Shown one piece after another: positions 43,464-55,782 of a stretch of DNA of 64,000 nt. Location of the stretch: assembly GCA_026168455.1 (NCBI GenBank), contig CM047431.1, positions 18,699,547 through 18,763,546 on the forward strand, in the 5' to 3' direction. The stretch comes from Theocolax elegans (lineage: Eukaryota > Arthropoda > Insecta > Hymenoptera > Cerocephalidae). The notes beneath the pieces were generated by a model, which made no database searches, had not been told where the DNA came from, and worked only from the letters and a program-made list of their open reading frames with translations. Each line of letters opens with the position of its first letter. The stretch's first letter is position 1. Position numbers and translations under genes: made by a program.

Positions 43464-45800
43464 TTAATCTTTATTGATCGCTGTCGATCGAGGTATGTTG
43501 TATGATTGAGATTGTAAAGCTGTAGAAGTAATTGGATGTCCAGCGGTTAGTCGAACTTGTAACGGTCCCGCGTAGTCAACTCCGCAATCGGTAAAAGCAC
43601 GAGTGGGCCGTATTATGCGACTGCGAGGTAAATCAGCCATTAGGTTTTGGGATAACGAAGCACGCGCTTTGGCACATACCATGCATTTATACACAACGAA
43701 TTTTACCTGTCAACGAGCACCTAATATCCAATACGCTTGGCGCAGAGTACTTAAAGTGAGAAGTACGCCGCCATGCAGACATCTTAAATGCGCGTCTTCG
43801 ATTATTAACGTGGATACATGATGTCGAGAGAGTATTAAGGGTTATTTTGCATTCATAGGCAAATTCGATTGTGACAGTCGATATTTTTTATGTAAAATTT
43901 GTTTATTATTTTTTAATGCTAAAATTTCATCATGAAATTGTAAATTTTGTATATATCTTATAATTTGATTTTCCGCGAACTGTATGTTACGAAAATTAAT
44001 TGTACTAATTTCAAATGGTAATTTGTTGATTTTTGAATTTACAATATCCGTTAATTTATTAAGTTAAGCTAAATCGCGTAATAATTTTCTCCATGAACTC
44101 CATGAAACACTGGAGTCCGAGAATTTTTACTCCACTATCACCAGCTGATGGTGTGATCCATAACCCGTGATCACTTGGATCAATGTCATGCAGTAATACT
44201 TTCGAGTTACTCGACCATTTGCGCGCGTGAAATTTACCTTTACTTAGTACGTCAATGATTTCCTTTTTAGTTTTTTGAGCCGAATTTAGATCATGAGCAC
44301 TGGACAATATGTCGTCAACGTAAGTATCATGGTTTAATACCTGAGAAGCGAGCGGAAATGGTTCTCCTTCGTCGTCCACTAACTGTCTTAAAACGCGTAA
44401 TGCCAAAAACGGCGCTGCTCGAGTACCGTACGTGATTGTTAAAAGGCAATATTCTTGAATTGGTAACGTGGGGCAATCTCGCCATAATATACACTGAAAC
44501 GGTACATCGAGGGGATGGACAAGAATTTGCCGATACATTTTGGTGATATCGGCTGTAAGAACAAACTGATATGATCTCCAATTTAATAGAATTGTAGACA
44601 AGTCGGATTGTAGCGGTTGACCGATATACATATGATCGTTAAGCGAGGATTTATTTGAATTTAGGGCCGATGCACTAAAAACTACTCAGAGTTTCGTAGT
44701 TTGCTTGTATTTTCTTATAATAGGGTGATGCGGTGAAAATACTGGTTTAGCGTTATTTTCGAGTTTATTAAAATTTTTTAATAATTGCATATGATCAAGC
44801 ATTTTATATTCATGCATAAATTCTTTATACATTGCGTTATGACGTTCATTTTTTACTAGTCGATTTTCTAGTTTCTTAAGAGCTAGTTCGGCTATATAGC
44901 GCGATTCACCTATTGGTAGCGGCAGTTTTGATTTAAATAACTCATCGTCTAGTGAAAGTATTAATTTTTTCGAAATCTCCTCAATTTCCCAAAATTGTTT
45001 AAGTGAGTTATCTAGAGCTATATTTGATAAATAACGATGAATATCGATCATAGGCGACCGTGCGGATAGATAATTGTCAACATTACTACCCAGCCGAAAA
45101 TAGTGTTTTGTGCAATTAGTTCGCCTATGCTGCCTTGTTTAAGCCCTTTACGCAATAAATTACCGTAAATGTTTGCGCCTATAAGCAAATGAATTATTTG
45201 ATAAATCATCCGCGAGATCAAGTGCCTTTAAGTAGACCCAATTTTGTATGGATCGTCACTATGCGGAATATATGCCGTTATAGTTGGTAAAATTAATGCG
45301 GTTGGACTAATTGAATCATCACCGCGTGACTTTGCGGAAATGAATATGTCGGCAGCGGACGAGACGGTACCTACAGCGGTTTCGCCGACCCCTGATAATG
45401 TTGCGGAAATAGTATTAGTTTGTAAGATAATGTTCGCGCAAGACTTCGCGATATAAAAGTCCATGTAGACCCTTGGTCCAGCAGTGCTCTGACTCTGACG
45501 GCTCAATAAGAAGAAGAGAGTACCCAAACTCTTGCTGTAGCGAGTAAGATTTGCATTGATTTTATAAGCTTCTCTCTCTTTTGTGCAGAGAAAAGCCTGT
45601 GTAGAGTTTTGATTCTCTTCCTTTGACGACGAAGGACTCGATTCTTTATGTAGCATTGTATGGTGGCGTTTATGACACTTCAAACAAGTATTTTTGTTTT
45701 TACAATCAGTAACTTTATGATTTAAACGTAAACAATTTATACAAAGTTGATTTTGTTTTGCTAAATTAAATTTATCGGAAATACTACTATCTTTTTTGCC
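43464..45800 (-). pseudogene. BEL/Pao retrotransposon remnant (gag zinc knuckles to integrase)
   Basis: Order on the minus strand: gag zinc knuckles near 45790-45650 (CINCLRLNHKVTDC, then CLKCHKRHH); a protease with LLDQGSTWTFIS (DQGS-type active site, as in Pao) in a frame different from its flanks; a protease-RT linker (45051-44686; FWEIEEISKK, LGESR-like PIGESRYIAE) with a deletion; RT (44640-44059; TADITKMYRQILVHP, then the catalytic box DTYVDDILSSA and FHARKWSSN); H2C2 zinc region near 43860-43700 (HLRCLHGGVLLTLSTLRQAY, one stop); and the integrase N-part (CMVCAKARAS, then DCGVDYAGP with the first catalytic Asp). The rest of integrase is missing. Multiple stops and shifts make it inactive. 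Confidence 0.88.
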
Positions 45801-45879
45801 TTATAAATTGATATTTTTGACGTGCAAAATTTATACATAAAACACCTCATATCTCTAGAGTAGTTGTCAAGGTCACAGG

Positions 45880-46977
45880 TGGCACATATATGAGCCAGTA
45901 CGGCTGGCAACGGTCGAGTGAATGTTAAAAATTAAAAAATTTTTTAAATTACTATATATTCATTTTTAACAGAATTTTCTTGATATTACAATGTAATAAC
46001 CCCAAAAATACTCCTTCGGTTATCAATAAAACCGTAAGCATCCCAACTACCCCTAGCGAGGGGGTGAAAATTACGAAAATTCATTAGTAGGCTGGTTTGG
46101 ATTTTTTCTACGATGTTTTCTCGTAAACACACTGTAACATGTGTAAAGCATACCCTGAAGTTTGTCCCAACCTATGGAGGTGCCCAAACTACCCCTAGCG
46201 AGGGGGTGATTTTTTTAGCGAGCGTTCTCGAAGATTGAAATATTCGACAAATACGTGTACAATGTGTAAGAAATTTATTAGCAATATCCATATTTTACAT
46301 ATCTAAAACACTTTCCTTCTGCTAGACCCAGAGCTAACGACGTGGACGTAGAAAGTGATGTAGCTCTATTTTTTTTATTTTTAAATTTTTTTTATATTTT
46401 TTTTATTTTCTTTGCAGGATACATTTCACAGATTTTACAGCGTATTTTCGAAAAAAATCATGTAAAACATCAATAACCACCTAATAACGAATTTTTTAAA
46501 ATTTCAACCCCTTGCTAGTAATAGAGAGGTAGATTCGATATTTCAATCAATTGCGGAAAATTTAGGGCATATTTTACGCATCTTTCAGCGTGTTTACGGA
46601 AAAAAACGTGTAAAAAGTGAATACCCAAATAATAACGAAATATTGGAAATTTCTACCCCTCGCTAGGGGTAGTTTTGGCATCTCAATTGATCCCGGAAAA
46701 ATTTAGAACATATTTCACAAATTTTACAGGTTATTTACTAACAAAATTTCAGTAAAAAGTTCAATAACGATGACAGGTTCAATAACGAGTTTTTAAATAT
46801 TTCACCCCCGCGCTACGGGTTGTTTCAATACCTCGATCTGAAAATAGTTTCAGCTGTATACTTTAGAAATCAGAGAGCCTACTTATTGAGAAAAATGCAT
46901 CAAAATATCTATATCCATTATTAAAGCTATAATTTTATTACTGTCCCATATATGAGCCATGCCGGCAGTCTAAAGGT
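45880..46977. repeat. Diverged repeat array with CTAGCGAGGGG palindromic motif
   Basis: About five units of roughly 140-160 bp carry a version of ACTACCCCTAGCGAGGGGGT. Two (46045-46066, 46188-46209) are in one orientation and three (46498, 46645-46670, 46803-46830) in the other, so the array is head-to-head around about 46300-46400. Terminal CATATATGAGCC blocks occur at 45890 and 46948. No coding sequence. Confidence 0.65.
46804..46977 (+). repeat. 173-bp repeat, left copy
   Basis: Nearly identical to 49613-49785. Both run from CCCCCGCGCTACGGGTTG to GCCGGCAGTCTAAAGGT. The two direct copies bracket the helicase pseudogene. Confidence 0.9.
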
Positions 46978-47059
46978 TAAGGACGTCAAGTTCTTTCTTC
47001 TTTTGTAACTCCATTAAGTAAGTTTGACCCATAAAATTGAATGTTTGCAAATCAGGCTA

Positions 47060-49214
47060 TCTGGGGGTTCATGCGATACTGCACTTTAAGCATAATGCTA
47101 GTGATATTTTTCTTCTTCATTAATCTTTCGAACATAGAAATACCAAAGCGTGCATCGTTTGTCTTCTTGGATACATATGATTTCCTACAACGATCACTTT
47201 TTCTGGATTAATGATGCCTATAGATAAAAATGTTTCTGGTGCCAAAGATTGGGACGCCTAATCTATAAGTATATAATCATAATGCTGTCCTTTAAGCTCT
47301 TCAGATGCTGTTGAGATAAAAGTGGTACATGTCACCTGGCTTTCCATTACAACTTCAGATTTTGCCGATTCAAATTTCTTTTTGAAAATAATTATGGAAT
47401 TAAAATAAAATAATTATATAAAAGAATTCATGAAATTAATAAAGTGACTTGAAATTATTTTATTAAAATGAAAATACATGTCTGTTACCTATGAGCTGTG
47501 AATTTATCGTTTGGCAAATTCTTGTTATTATAATTTCCATAGTCCTTGCGCAATGCTGTGTCTTGATTTAAAGCTAAATTTATCAGGCTCAAATGTTGTT
47601 CTGAGAAATCCATTTTTTCTGCGTGTCTGGAGAATAATCTAACAACATTAGAACTAGCAGTTTCTAATCTCTGTGCTAATAAGTCTATGGCATTATTTCA
47701 CGGTGCACAAACAAGTATTTTTGCATTCTTATTTTAATGAAGTAAATTGATTACAATAAAAATTGATGTAAGTGTTTTGCCTGTTCCAGGTGGACCGTGA
47801 ATTAATGTTACTTTCTTTTTTAATGTCATTTTAATGACTTTTATCTGGAATTTGTTCAGCTTTCCTTCTGTGTAGATATTGTCCAGAACTATGGTGTCCT
47901 TGTTTTCAATGGTATTATGATCGATATCTGTGTTCAATAACAAATATACTAAATCACATGGAAGATTTCTTGAATTGTTCAATGCATCACGCAGTCTGTA
48001 AAAAAATTGTTATCCTCCGTTTTGAAATATATTATGAATTAGAAAAAATCATTCACACCAAAAAAGTTAATATAAAACTGACAAATAGTTTATATTAAAT
48101 GAAAAAGACATTGTTTGTTATAACATGTTAAATAAAGAGTATATAAGAAAAATAAAGATTAGAAAAAAATAGCACTAATGTGATATCCTACAATTTGTAG
48201 AGATTCAAATTAATAAGTAAATTCTTTATTTCGTGATTTACCTCCAGAAAATTGTTGTAGTAATTTTTGGTGTGATGCTGTAAGGAAAAGTTGTTTTAGG
48301 CTTCAGTCCAATTTTGTTTGATAATTTAAGGTGAACATAATCATCTTCAAAAGAATTTGGCATATACTGAACAATACCATTCATACTTCAACCTTCTTCA
48401 TCCAAATATACTATTAATTCGTCATAAGTCTTGATTTTAAAATATTCATCATCGGATGGAATCAGTTTGAAGAAGCCAATTGGCTGCTGCTTATTATTTG
48501 GTATATTGTTTTCATTATTTGATGTTTCCCCTTCTAAATAATTTCTACATTGTTAATTCTACATCTCCTGGCATAATCTCTTTGAAATTGAATTTCCGTT
48601 CTTACTAATGTAATAAAAATGCTTCTGTATTCTAATATATTCTTAAATGTGGATGGAATACGCTTAATGGGTTCATCTTTGATTTCAGATATTTCTGATA
48701 TTTTTTTACCATAACTTGACAAGTCATTAATCATACAATTGTGAAAATCACTAGTACCAATGTGATTTTCGATGTTATTAGGATGGACAAGACAATCTTT
48801 AGAAAAAGAATCACCAGTCTGCGGACGCTTATGGCCATTTCTCAGATGCTGATTAATTCCATTCAAACCATTGGACAGAATTTTTAGACGAATGTAGCAA
48901 TACGCCAAAAACTTGTTCATGCTTTCACCTTTTAATAAACTAGGCAAAGAAATACGAATGGAATTTAGAAAAATATTTTTGTAGTCAGGTTGACATTTAT
49001 CAGAAAATTTGGAAGACAACAGTACAAATTTATAAATTATTTCATTGTAGCCACTGCTCTGGTGATGATCTTCAATTTTATCATTTATATGATCAAATGT
49101 AATTTTGCAGCAGCAACATTTTAATAAATTTAAGTCAACAGATACATATACAATTGATTTGTAAATAAGATACTCATAATATCTGTCCATTTTAATTATC
49201 TGCCAGAGAATCAA
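47060..49214 (-). pseudogene. Superfamily-1 (UPF1/IGHMBP2-type) helicase, degenerate, introns retained
   Basis: Minus strand. Exon A (about 49214-48251) has an unassigned N-terminal region ending in a hydrophobic/acidic segment before a donor (GGAG|GTAAAT). The intron is 48250-47998 (acceptor TTTTTTTACAG). Exon B (47997-47489) contains the Walker A motif LIHGPPGTGKTLTS and a conserved helicase region, then a donor GTAACAG. Exon C (about 47380-47060) has Walker B written ILID*ASQSLAPE, where TAG replaces the essential Glu codon, then KVIVVGN in place of motif III, and the QYRMNPQI motif. Such proteins unwind nucleic acid using ATP. The Walker B stop, a TGA in exon A and frame changes (exon C, exon A end) make this a pseudogene. 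Confidence 0.75.
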
Positions 49215-49612
49215 ATATATTCATGACATAACCTGCAAACAGCACTAAATAAAATACAAATCAGTTCAAACAATAAATAAACAATAAAGCATGTATTTAC
49301 ATTTGTCAAATTTACCAAAGAAATCCTAGATGAGGAAACAAATTGCTTTAGTAGACTTGTAAAAGTGCTATTGCAACAAAATGAAAAGCTTATAGTTTAT
49401 AGTAATTATAACTTACAGTAAAGATTCCACTAGTATAAGCTCCAACAGCTCTCCTATTTCCGTGAAGCGGTAAGAAACAGAAGAGAAAGGACGATAGTCG
49501 GCAACCAGGAGTAGGTAAATAGGAGGACGCACGATCTTATATAGGTACAGTTCTGGACACTCGTGCTCGAAAAGCGTAACCCAAATGAAGTTTCGTAAAG
49601 CAGTATGGCGTT
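49215..49612. other. Upstream of the helicase pseudogene
   Basis: Could hold its first exon or promoter; nothing specific was recognised. Confidence 0.35.
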
Positions 49613-49785
49613 CCCCCGCGCTACGGGTTGTTTGAATACCTCGATCTGAAAATAGTTTCAGCTGTATACTTTAGAGATCAGAGAGCCTACTTATTGAGAA
49701 AAATGCATCAAAATATCTATATCCATTATTAAAGCTATAATTTTATTACTGTCCCATATATGAGCCATGCCGGCAGTCTAAAGGT
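49613..49785 (+). repeat. 173-bp repeat, right copy
   Basis: Direct copy of 46804-46977 with a couple of substitutions. Confidence 0.9.
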
Positions 49786-50883
49786 GTGATGTGGGTACAT
49801 CACCGAGGCCACCTGAAAATAATATATATAGAATATTAGTATTAATTAGTAAAGAAAGAAACTATATTAATTAAGTATACTTATCTAGTTGTCCTCTTGG
49901 GTTGATGCGAAGGTATATCAGGTTGTCCTTTAATCAGCGTGTCCTGGGTTCCCTCGGTGACAGGTACTCCTTGGCACGCTGCATCTGAAAAAGAGAAATA
50001 TATTAATATGGATATTTACTAAATAATATAATTAATGGTAAGGACAGGTATTATGGGGAAAATTATATAGGAAGTTATAAATATTAATAATAATATAAGT
50101 AGGGAGATGTGAGGAAAATGACAACGGATGGGTGTGTTGATTATTAATTTGAGAAAGGAAGAAGAAGATAATATAGATTAAATATTACAATAATTAAGCA
50201 TTAAACAGGGATAAGGAATAGGTGGAATTAGTAATAATAATTTAGATATAATGAATTAAATAAATAAAAATAGTTATTGTTTACTAGTAATAAACAAGGT
50301 AAGGAGTGTTGTGTGTTAAGGAGAGGATTGTTAGAAGGGAAGTACAGGTTAGATTAATAAATATAATTAATTATTATAAATATTTATAGTCACAAAAACA
50401 CTTACGAGTATACATAATATACTTAGGAAATCCTCTCCGTGAGCGGTTGTTGACGTCGGTGTTGGAGACGTTTCGCCGTGTGCCGTGTCGCCTGTGAAGC
50501 CTTCGTAGGTGCATGCGCGCACCTCCGGACGCGCACCACTCCGCGGTAGTACCCGGGTACTATTCCCGACGGTGGGGATCGCGCACACCCGGGGAAACGG
50601 TCGCGGGGCACGTTGTTTACGTGCCGGCCCGCGTTCAGTTGTCGCCATCTTGAATCGATCTAGATTCAAGCGCGCGCACACTGAACACGCGGTCCGCGCT
50701 CGTATCGATACGGGGATCGCACGCATATTGTCTAGGGAATTCGGAACGCGGATAGTGGGGGAAACATGTGTATAATAGTAAGGAGATAAATTTATGTTTG
50801 AATTTCGCGCTGTTAACTAGAGAATAATTTAGTGATCTATTGAACCAATCAATAGATGATTTTATTAGAGATAAGACTTCCGT
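49786..50883. other. Unassigned; starts TGTGATGTGG and has a GC island
   Basis: 49788 begins TGTGATGTgggtACATCAC, an LTR-like start, but no matching end was found. 50430-50770 is GC-rich (many CpG) with a palindrome CTTGAATCgatctaGATTCAAG at 50650-50671. Overlapping frames on both strands have no domains. It could be an LTR/leader of an unknown element or a promoter of the next small ORF. Confidence 0.4.
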
Positions 50884-51225
50884 ATGGGTAAATATAACAG
50901 CATATTACATTATATGACTGTAATTACCTTAAATACGGAAAGTCGAAATACTAGTTGGGACAATGATAACTTATGCAAATTAGTTGTCATTTTTATCTAT
51001 AGTAGGGTAAATACGGGTAGCTTTATTACACCTGTGACGGATACGGAAGGGTTGGAGAATTATAATATTGTCGTATCCCTCGCAGGTAACGAGAGAGAGA
51101 GAGCAGATAGGGATATTAGGAGATTGAGGGAGATAGAAAATCGGGGAAGAAGTTTGGCGTGGCTCGGAAAACGGATCCTCGCCATTCTGATCCTATCGAT
51201 CGTCCTAACAGTATTGTTATTCTGA
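50884..51225 (+). CDS. Unassigned small protein with C-terminal membrane helix
   Basis: An ATG-started 113-codon frame. The middle part is hydrophilic, with an Arg/Glu-rich segment (NERERADRDIRRLREIENRG) likely to be helical. It ends in a strongly hydrophobic stretch, ILAILILSIVLTVLLF, right at the stop, the layout of a tail-anchored membrane protein. The hydrophobic tail is coded by the first unit of the tandem repeat that begins at 51187. I do not recognise the family. It may equally be a chance frame. Confidence 0.35.
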   Translation: MGKYNSILHYMTVITLNTESRNTSWDNDNLCKLVVIFIYSRVNTGSFITPVTDTEGLENYNIVVSLAGNERERADRDIRRLREIENRGRSLAWLGKRILAILILSIVLTVLLF

Positions 51226-51372
51226 TCTTATCGATCGCAAAACAGTGTTGTTCTTTTCTGATCCTATCGATCGCATAATCCAGTATTGTTTCTATATATT
51301 CTGATTCAATTGATCGAAAAAACCAGATTATTATTTGATTCTATCAATCACATTAACAGAGGATTATTATTT
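51187..51372 (+). repeat. Short tandem array, 5 units of about 35-43 bp
   Basis: Units begin CTGATCCTATCGATCG (51187), CTGATCTTATCGATCG (51222), CTGATCCTATCGATCG (51258), CTGATTCAATTGATCG (51301) and GATTCTATCAATCA (51337), each followed by an AACAG-TATTGTT-like tail. Units become more diverged to the right. Confidence 0.8.
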
Positions 51373-52388
51373 TTTTATATAAGGAGGATTAAGGAGTTAT
51401 AAGAAATTCATTGTGACTATAAGGAGGAACAGTCATTAGTTAAAATATATACCTATCTAGACATATCTAGTCGCAAGGAATATTAATAAATAGTATTATT
51501 ATTGTTATCTCGATTTTTATATTGATTTTATTTCATCGAATTGGTGAGTTATTTTAATTCTTAATATAATAATTGATTTATTAGTGGGGACAACAATAAT
51601 AAACTCAGTGCGCGTTTTCTTAACAAATTAAATTATTTATTCGATTAATTTTAAATTCACGTTCTCTCTCTCGTGGTTAGTGGTGCCACGGGATCTACTA
51701 TTAGATCCCGTAATATAATTTTATATATTTACATTTTGTTAAGGTATTAATATTCGTTATCGCGGTAATAGGTATCCGGAACTATTTAGTAGATTCAACG
51801 GAACTTCCTCTGGGTGAGTCCACCGGGTAATCAGGACTAATAAATTAATATTATTGTTTTTCTTTTTCGATGATATTGGGATCCGGATATAATTTTGTTT
51901 AAATAATTTTTTTTTTATTGGAATTATAAACCAGCATCACAAAGGTTACAATATTATGATTTTCGTTACAAATTACGCAGTTTTCACGCGTAGGTAATGT
52001 TAAGGGGGGAGCCTGCTTTAGAGGCTTCAAAAAATCGTTTTTTTTTCCCCTAAATCTGTTCCTAAACTATCCAAGAATATGTCTCTAAAATTTCAGAACA
52101 AAATTCGGAATATCTTCGGTGATACAGAAGAAATAGTGAGCAAGCGTCTAGCAGGTATCCGAGCGTCCGGGCCGCCCCTCGATCTATTGTGTATATTATA
52201 ATGGAAAGGGACTAACAGTTCTTCAAAACGGTTTAACTGTTTATAGAAGGTCTCTATGAAGCTATGGGAGGGGCAAAAATGTTATTGTAACGGTATATAT
52301 GAGCTGGCAACGTCGGCTCGAACAGAGCTACATTTAGCTTTACTGTTCAGTTTAAATTTGTCTCTCAGTACGTGAGCATCTTAAAAAT
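51373..52388. other. Unassigned; AT-rich then 5' part of the Mutator-like element
   Basis: 51373-51960 is AT-rich; GATCCCGTAATA and a duplicated GGGATCTACTATTAGATCCC hairpin (51700-51719) are seen. 51990-52388 is probably the 5' non-coding region of the following transposase gene. No TIR could be paired. Confidence 0.45.
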
Positions 52389-54087
52389 ATGGAAACCTAT
52401 CCGAAAATGAGCAAATCTTCGAGTGAGCGTAGTGCAAGGCCACGGAAGCGTAAATTCTACGGCAATCAATTTGTGACTGTTTCTTCATCGGACGATGGAG
52501 AAGCTAATACCAGCCGCAGTGAGCAGAAATTGGCATCGGCGACTACGGACGACATTATAGTTTATCCGTCTCATTGTTACCGCATAATCGAGTTTGTGTC
52601 TGTGTTTTTAGCAATTTCGGAGTTAGTTATTTGCAATTTGTGTAAGCAAAAAATAACGTTCGCCGAAAGCAACCATTGAGGTTTAGGATTTAAAATTATT
52701 TTGTCGTGTCGCTGCGGTAAACGAGAAATCGAATCCGGACCGTTGATTCACACCGGATACGAAATCAACAGAAGAATTGTGTTCGTCATGAGGCTTTTGG
52801 GTGTCGCACGAGAAGGCATAAATATTTTTTGTGGTCTTCTGTGTCGTGGAACATCTGTATACAGCATCGACAACGATGTTTGAAAGTGCGTGCAAAAGTG
52901 CTATCGAAGAAGAAATACAACTAAATGTGCAAAATGAAAGACCAGCTGACCATTTGAAAGTTTCGGGCGATGGATCGTGGAAAAAACGTGGATTCACTTC
53001 TCTGTACGGTGTAACTACACTTATTGGCTACTACAGTGGCAAAGTGATTGATCTCGATTTTAAAAGCGGATATTGTCATACCTGCACTCTCAAGAAAAAT
53101 GCGTCGAACGACGACGAGTATGAAGAATGGTATGAAACCCATAAAGATAATTGTTCTTCGAATCACGCAGGCTCCGCCGAAAAGATGGAAGTTGATTCAA
53201 TCACCGAAATGTTCTCAAGATCCATCGAGAAATTTGGAGTAATGTATAGCAATTATATTGGCGACGGCAACTCCAAAACATTTCTTGGCATCGTGAATAA
53301 TAATCCATACGGCGACAAGTGTACAGTGACTAAAAACGAGTGCGTGGGACACGTACAAAAGCGCATGGGTCGTCTCCGCAACAAGAGAAAAGAACAGAAT
53401 CTTGGTGGAAAAAAGTGGCTCACAGAGACTGTAATAAAAAAACTAACAATGTATTACGGTCTCGCGATTCGAAGAAATTTAAACTCTGTAGAAGGTATGA
53501 GAAGTGCAATAATGGCGACACTTGATCATTATTGCTCTACAGATAAATTGCCTCGCCACGACAACTGCCCCGAAGGCGCCGAAAGCTGGTGTGAATGGCG
53601 CAAAGCAGAAGCAAAAAATACTTTGGCTGATTTTAAACATCCACCGCGCCTAATTGACGACGATATTGAAAAACATATTCGTCCTATATACGAGGAATTA
53701 TCAAAGGACGATTTATTAACAAGGTGCTTGGGTGGACACACGCAGAATGCTAACGAGTCATTCAATTCAACCGTATGGCGCATGACGCCCAAACACCTTC
53801 ATTCGGGGTTTAAAATAGTTCAGACTGCTGCTTTCATCGCTGGAGGGATGTTTAATGAAGGCTACAGTGCAGTATTAAAAACTACACACTTATTAGACAT
53901 GAAAATTGGGCTCCAGTGCAAAAATTTTTGCGATAAAGCGGACGAGGAGCGCATCACGCGTCAAAACAGGCGCGCCACATTGGAGACCAAAGAGGCCAGA
54001 ACAGCCCGTCGAATGGAGCAATTGACCGAAAACCAATTTTTTGAAGAGTCTGAAGGGCAGTTATATGGAGCAGGAATCGCTGATTAG
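52389..54087 (+). pseudogene. Mutator-like transposase, near-intact
   Basis: Encodes the large transposase type annotated in many arthropods as Mutator-like (RNase H-fold, DDE). The first part (52389-52679) has a basic N-terminus and a CNLCKQKITF zinc-type pair. TGA at 52677 interrupts, after which GLGFKIILSCRCGKREI and HTGYEINRRIVFVMRLLGV follow in frame. A frame change near 52840 leads to the main 418-codon frame (52831-54087) with VSGDGSWKKRGFTSLYGV (first Asp), YSNYIGDGNSKTF (second Asp), ECVGHVQKRMGRL, and LGGHTQNANESFNSTVW (candidate Glu). It ends at TAG 54085. Only one stop and one shift separate it from a full-length protein. TIRs were not identified. Confidence 0.85.
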
Positions 54088-54239
54088 CATATTAATAGGG
54101 TAAGTTCAAGAAATTTACGATTTTTTGTGAACGAAAACTTTGACACGCGATTTCTCGGATTTCTATTTTGACGATTTTTTCAAATTGGCGAGCAAGATGT
54201 CACAAAAAGAATTACATATATTATAGAAATAAATAATAT

Positions 54240-55173
54240 ATACAAAATATTAAATTTTTATTTCTATAAAATAATATGTATGGGTCAGGGAGGGGAGAAA
54301 GCCAAAAAATTTCGCTCTCGAAGACAAAAAAATCAATAATAATTGTTTCGCTGCATCCCTTGTATAAAGAAAAAAGAATTTAAATATAATTTACTTTAAA
54401 AGGTGGGTGGGTGGGGCAGCTACCTCTCCTGAAGTAATCTATTTTTATAACACTCTTACACCAAATTTAAATAGATTTCGCGCGGGAACGAATAAGTTTT
54501 ATTATTATTATAAAATAAGCAATTCTCCGCAGCGGTTTCTCTCGGCGGAACCAGCTGCGAAGACTTTTAACGCGAAAGGGCTATGCATCGCGCTATCTCT
54601 CTCCTACAAGCAGGATAGTTTGCCCAGCACCTAACACCGATTCCCCGCGACTAGAGATACTCCCTCTCACTCCCACTCACGGGCGCAATCGGAGAGAGCC
54701 AATGATGATCGGGCTCTCGCAAAGTCTTTCCTAGCGCGCTGTTCGGGGGGGATTCTCGCTGTCCGCGATTCGCGGCGCAAGTTACTCTCCCCTTACCTTG
54801 CGGCTCCCATACAAGCCAAGCAAGGATCTCCCGTCAAGCTTGCGATCGTGAGAGACCGATCTCGGTGAGATCGGGCGCTTCCAGCTAAACACGGTCGCGC
54901 GCGAACTCTTTCCCGATATACCGGTATATACCTCTCCTCGGATACCCGAGCAAGAGGGGGATACTCCGGTATAGAGAATAGAGATGCGTTTCTCACGCTG
55001 TCTCTCTTGCTCTCTCTTACTCTAACTCGTATAACTCTCTCTCTCTCTCTCTCTCGAACCTCAACCCGCTCACGAAATTCGCCGCGACACCGCTCGCGCG
55101 CGAAAAGATGGCCGACACTTTTGATTTTAATTTAAAAAAATCGGCGAAGCCGAAACCGTACGTCCCGTCACAG
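54240..55173 (-). repeat. LTR and leader start, minus orientation
   Basis: On the minus strand it begins TGTGACGGGACGTACGG at 55173 and runs to about 54240 through a (GA)n-rich and CpG-rich body. Its last part (54668-54240) is a diverged inverse copy of 55783-56165. It represents another gypsy LTR/leader related to family B, facing away from the plus copy. Confidence 0.55.
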
Positions 55174-55782
55174 TCGACATTTGTGGTGTGGTATTCGCGT
55201 AGCCAATAAAATTAATTAATTACAAACATTAAAAATAACCGTTGGGCCGCGTTGCACAATATCGCGTGCACTATTTATTTTATTGATCGCGAATTGCGAA
55301 CCGTCGCCAGGAACACGAGTTTGCTGGGACGAACGGTGTTGAGGATTCGGGCCGTCATCCTTGCCTTGACACGATTTAAATTAAATTAATTGAATGTCGG
55401 CGGCAGCGGGGAGAAATAATAAACACACTGAAATTAAAATACAAATAAAAGAATCATTTATTTTAATTTATTTAACAGTTGTCATCTAGGCCACGTGCCG
55501 CGAAAATAATCTTTCCTGCCGGATTGAGGTCCTCGCCTGCAGCTGACTAGCCCCCAGAACCCGCGGTTCGGGTACCGGCGTACCCGAACACACTCCCGAG
55601 GTTTCACTCACACATACACTCGAGAAAGGGGGGTCACGGTAGTAATAAACTAACTTACCGATCGACGCCCCGTGGATGGCCTAGCCGACCCTGCGGTCCT
55701 TAACGACCTCCTGGGTAGCTAAGGTTGGACATCGGCTGTGGTGAAGTTGGCCCGCTCCCGCGGCAAGTGCATTCGTGAACGC
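55174..55782 (-). repeat. Partial LTR segment, minus orientation
   Basis: 55440-55782 is the inverse of 63389-63660; both include a GGCGTCGA-CCGGTAAGTTAG-like donor-type block and a GTTCGGGTACGCCGGTACCC hairpin. The remaining part (55174-55440) has AATAAA-type sequence. It abuts the TGTGACGGG start at 55173. Confidence 0.6.

Noticed and set aside
51187..51372. Short regularly spaced repeats resembling a CRISPR array
   Set aside because: Units are adjacent and diverged, with no constant repeat and unique spacer structure, and the context is eukaryotic.
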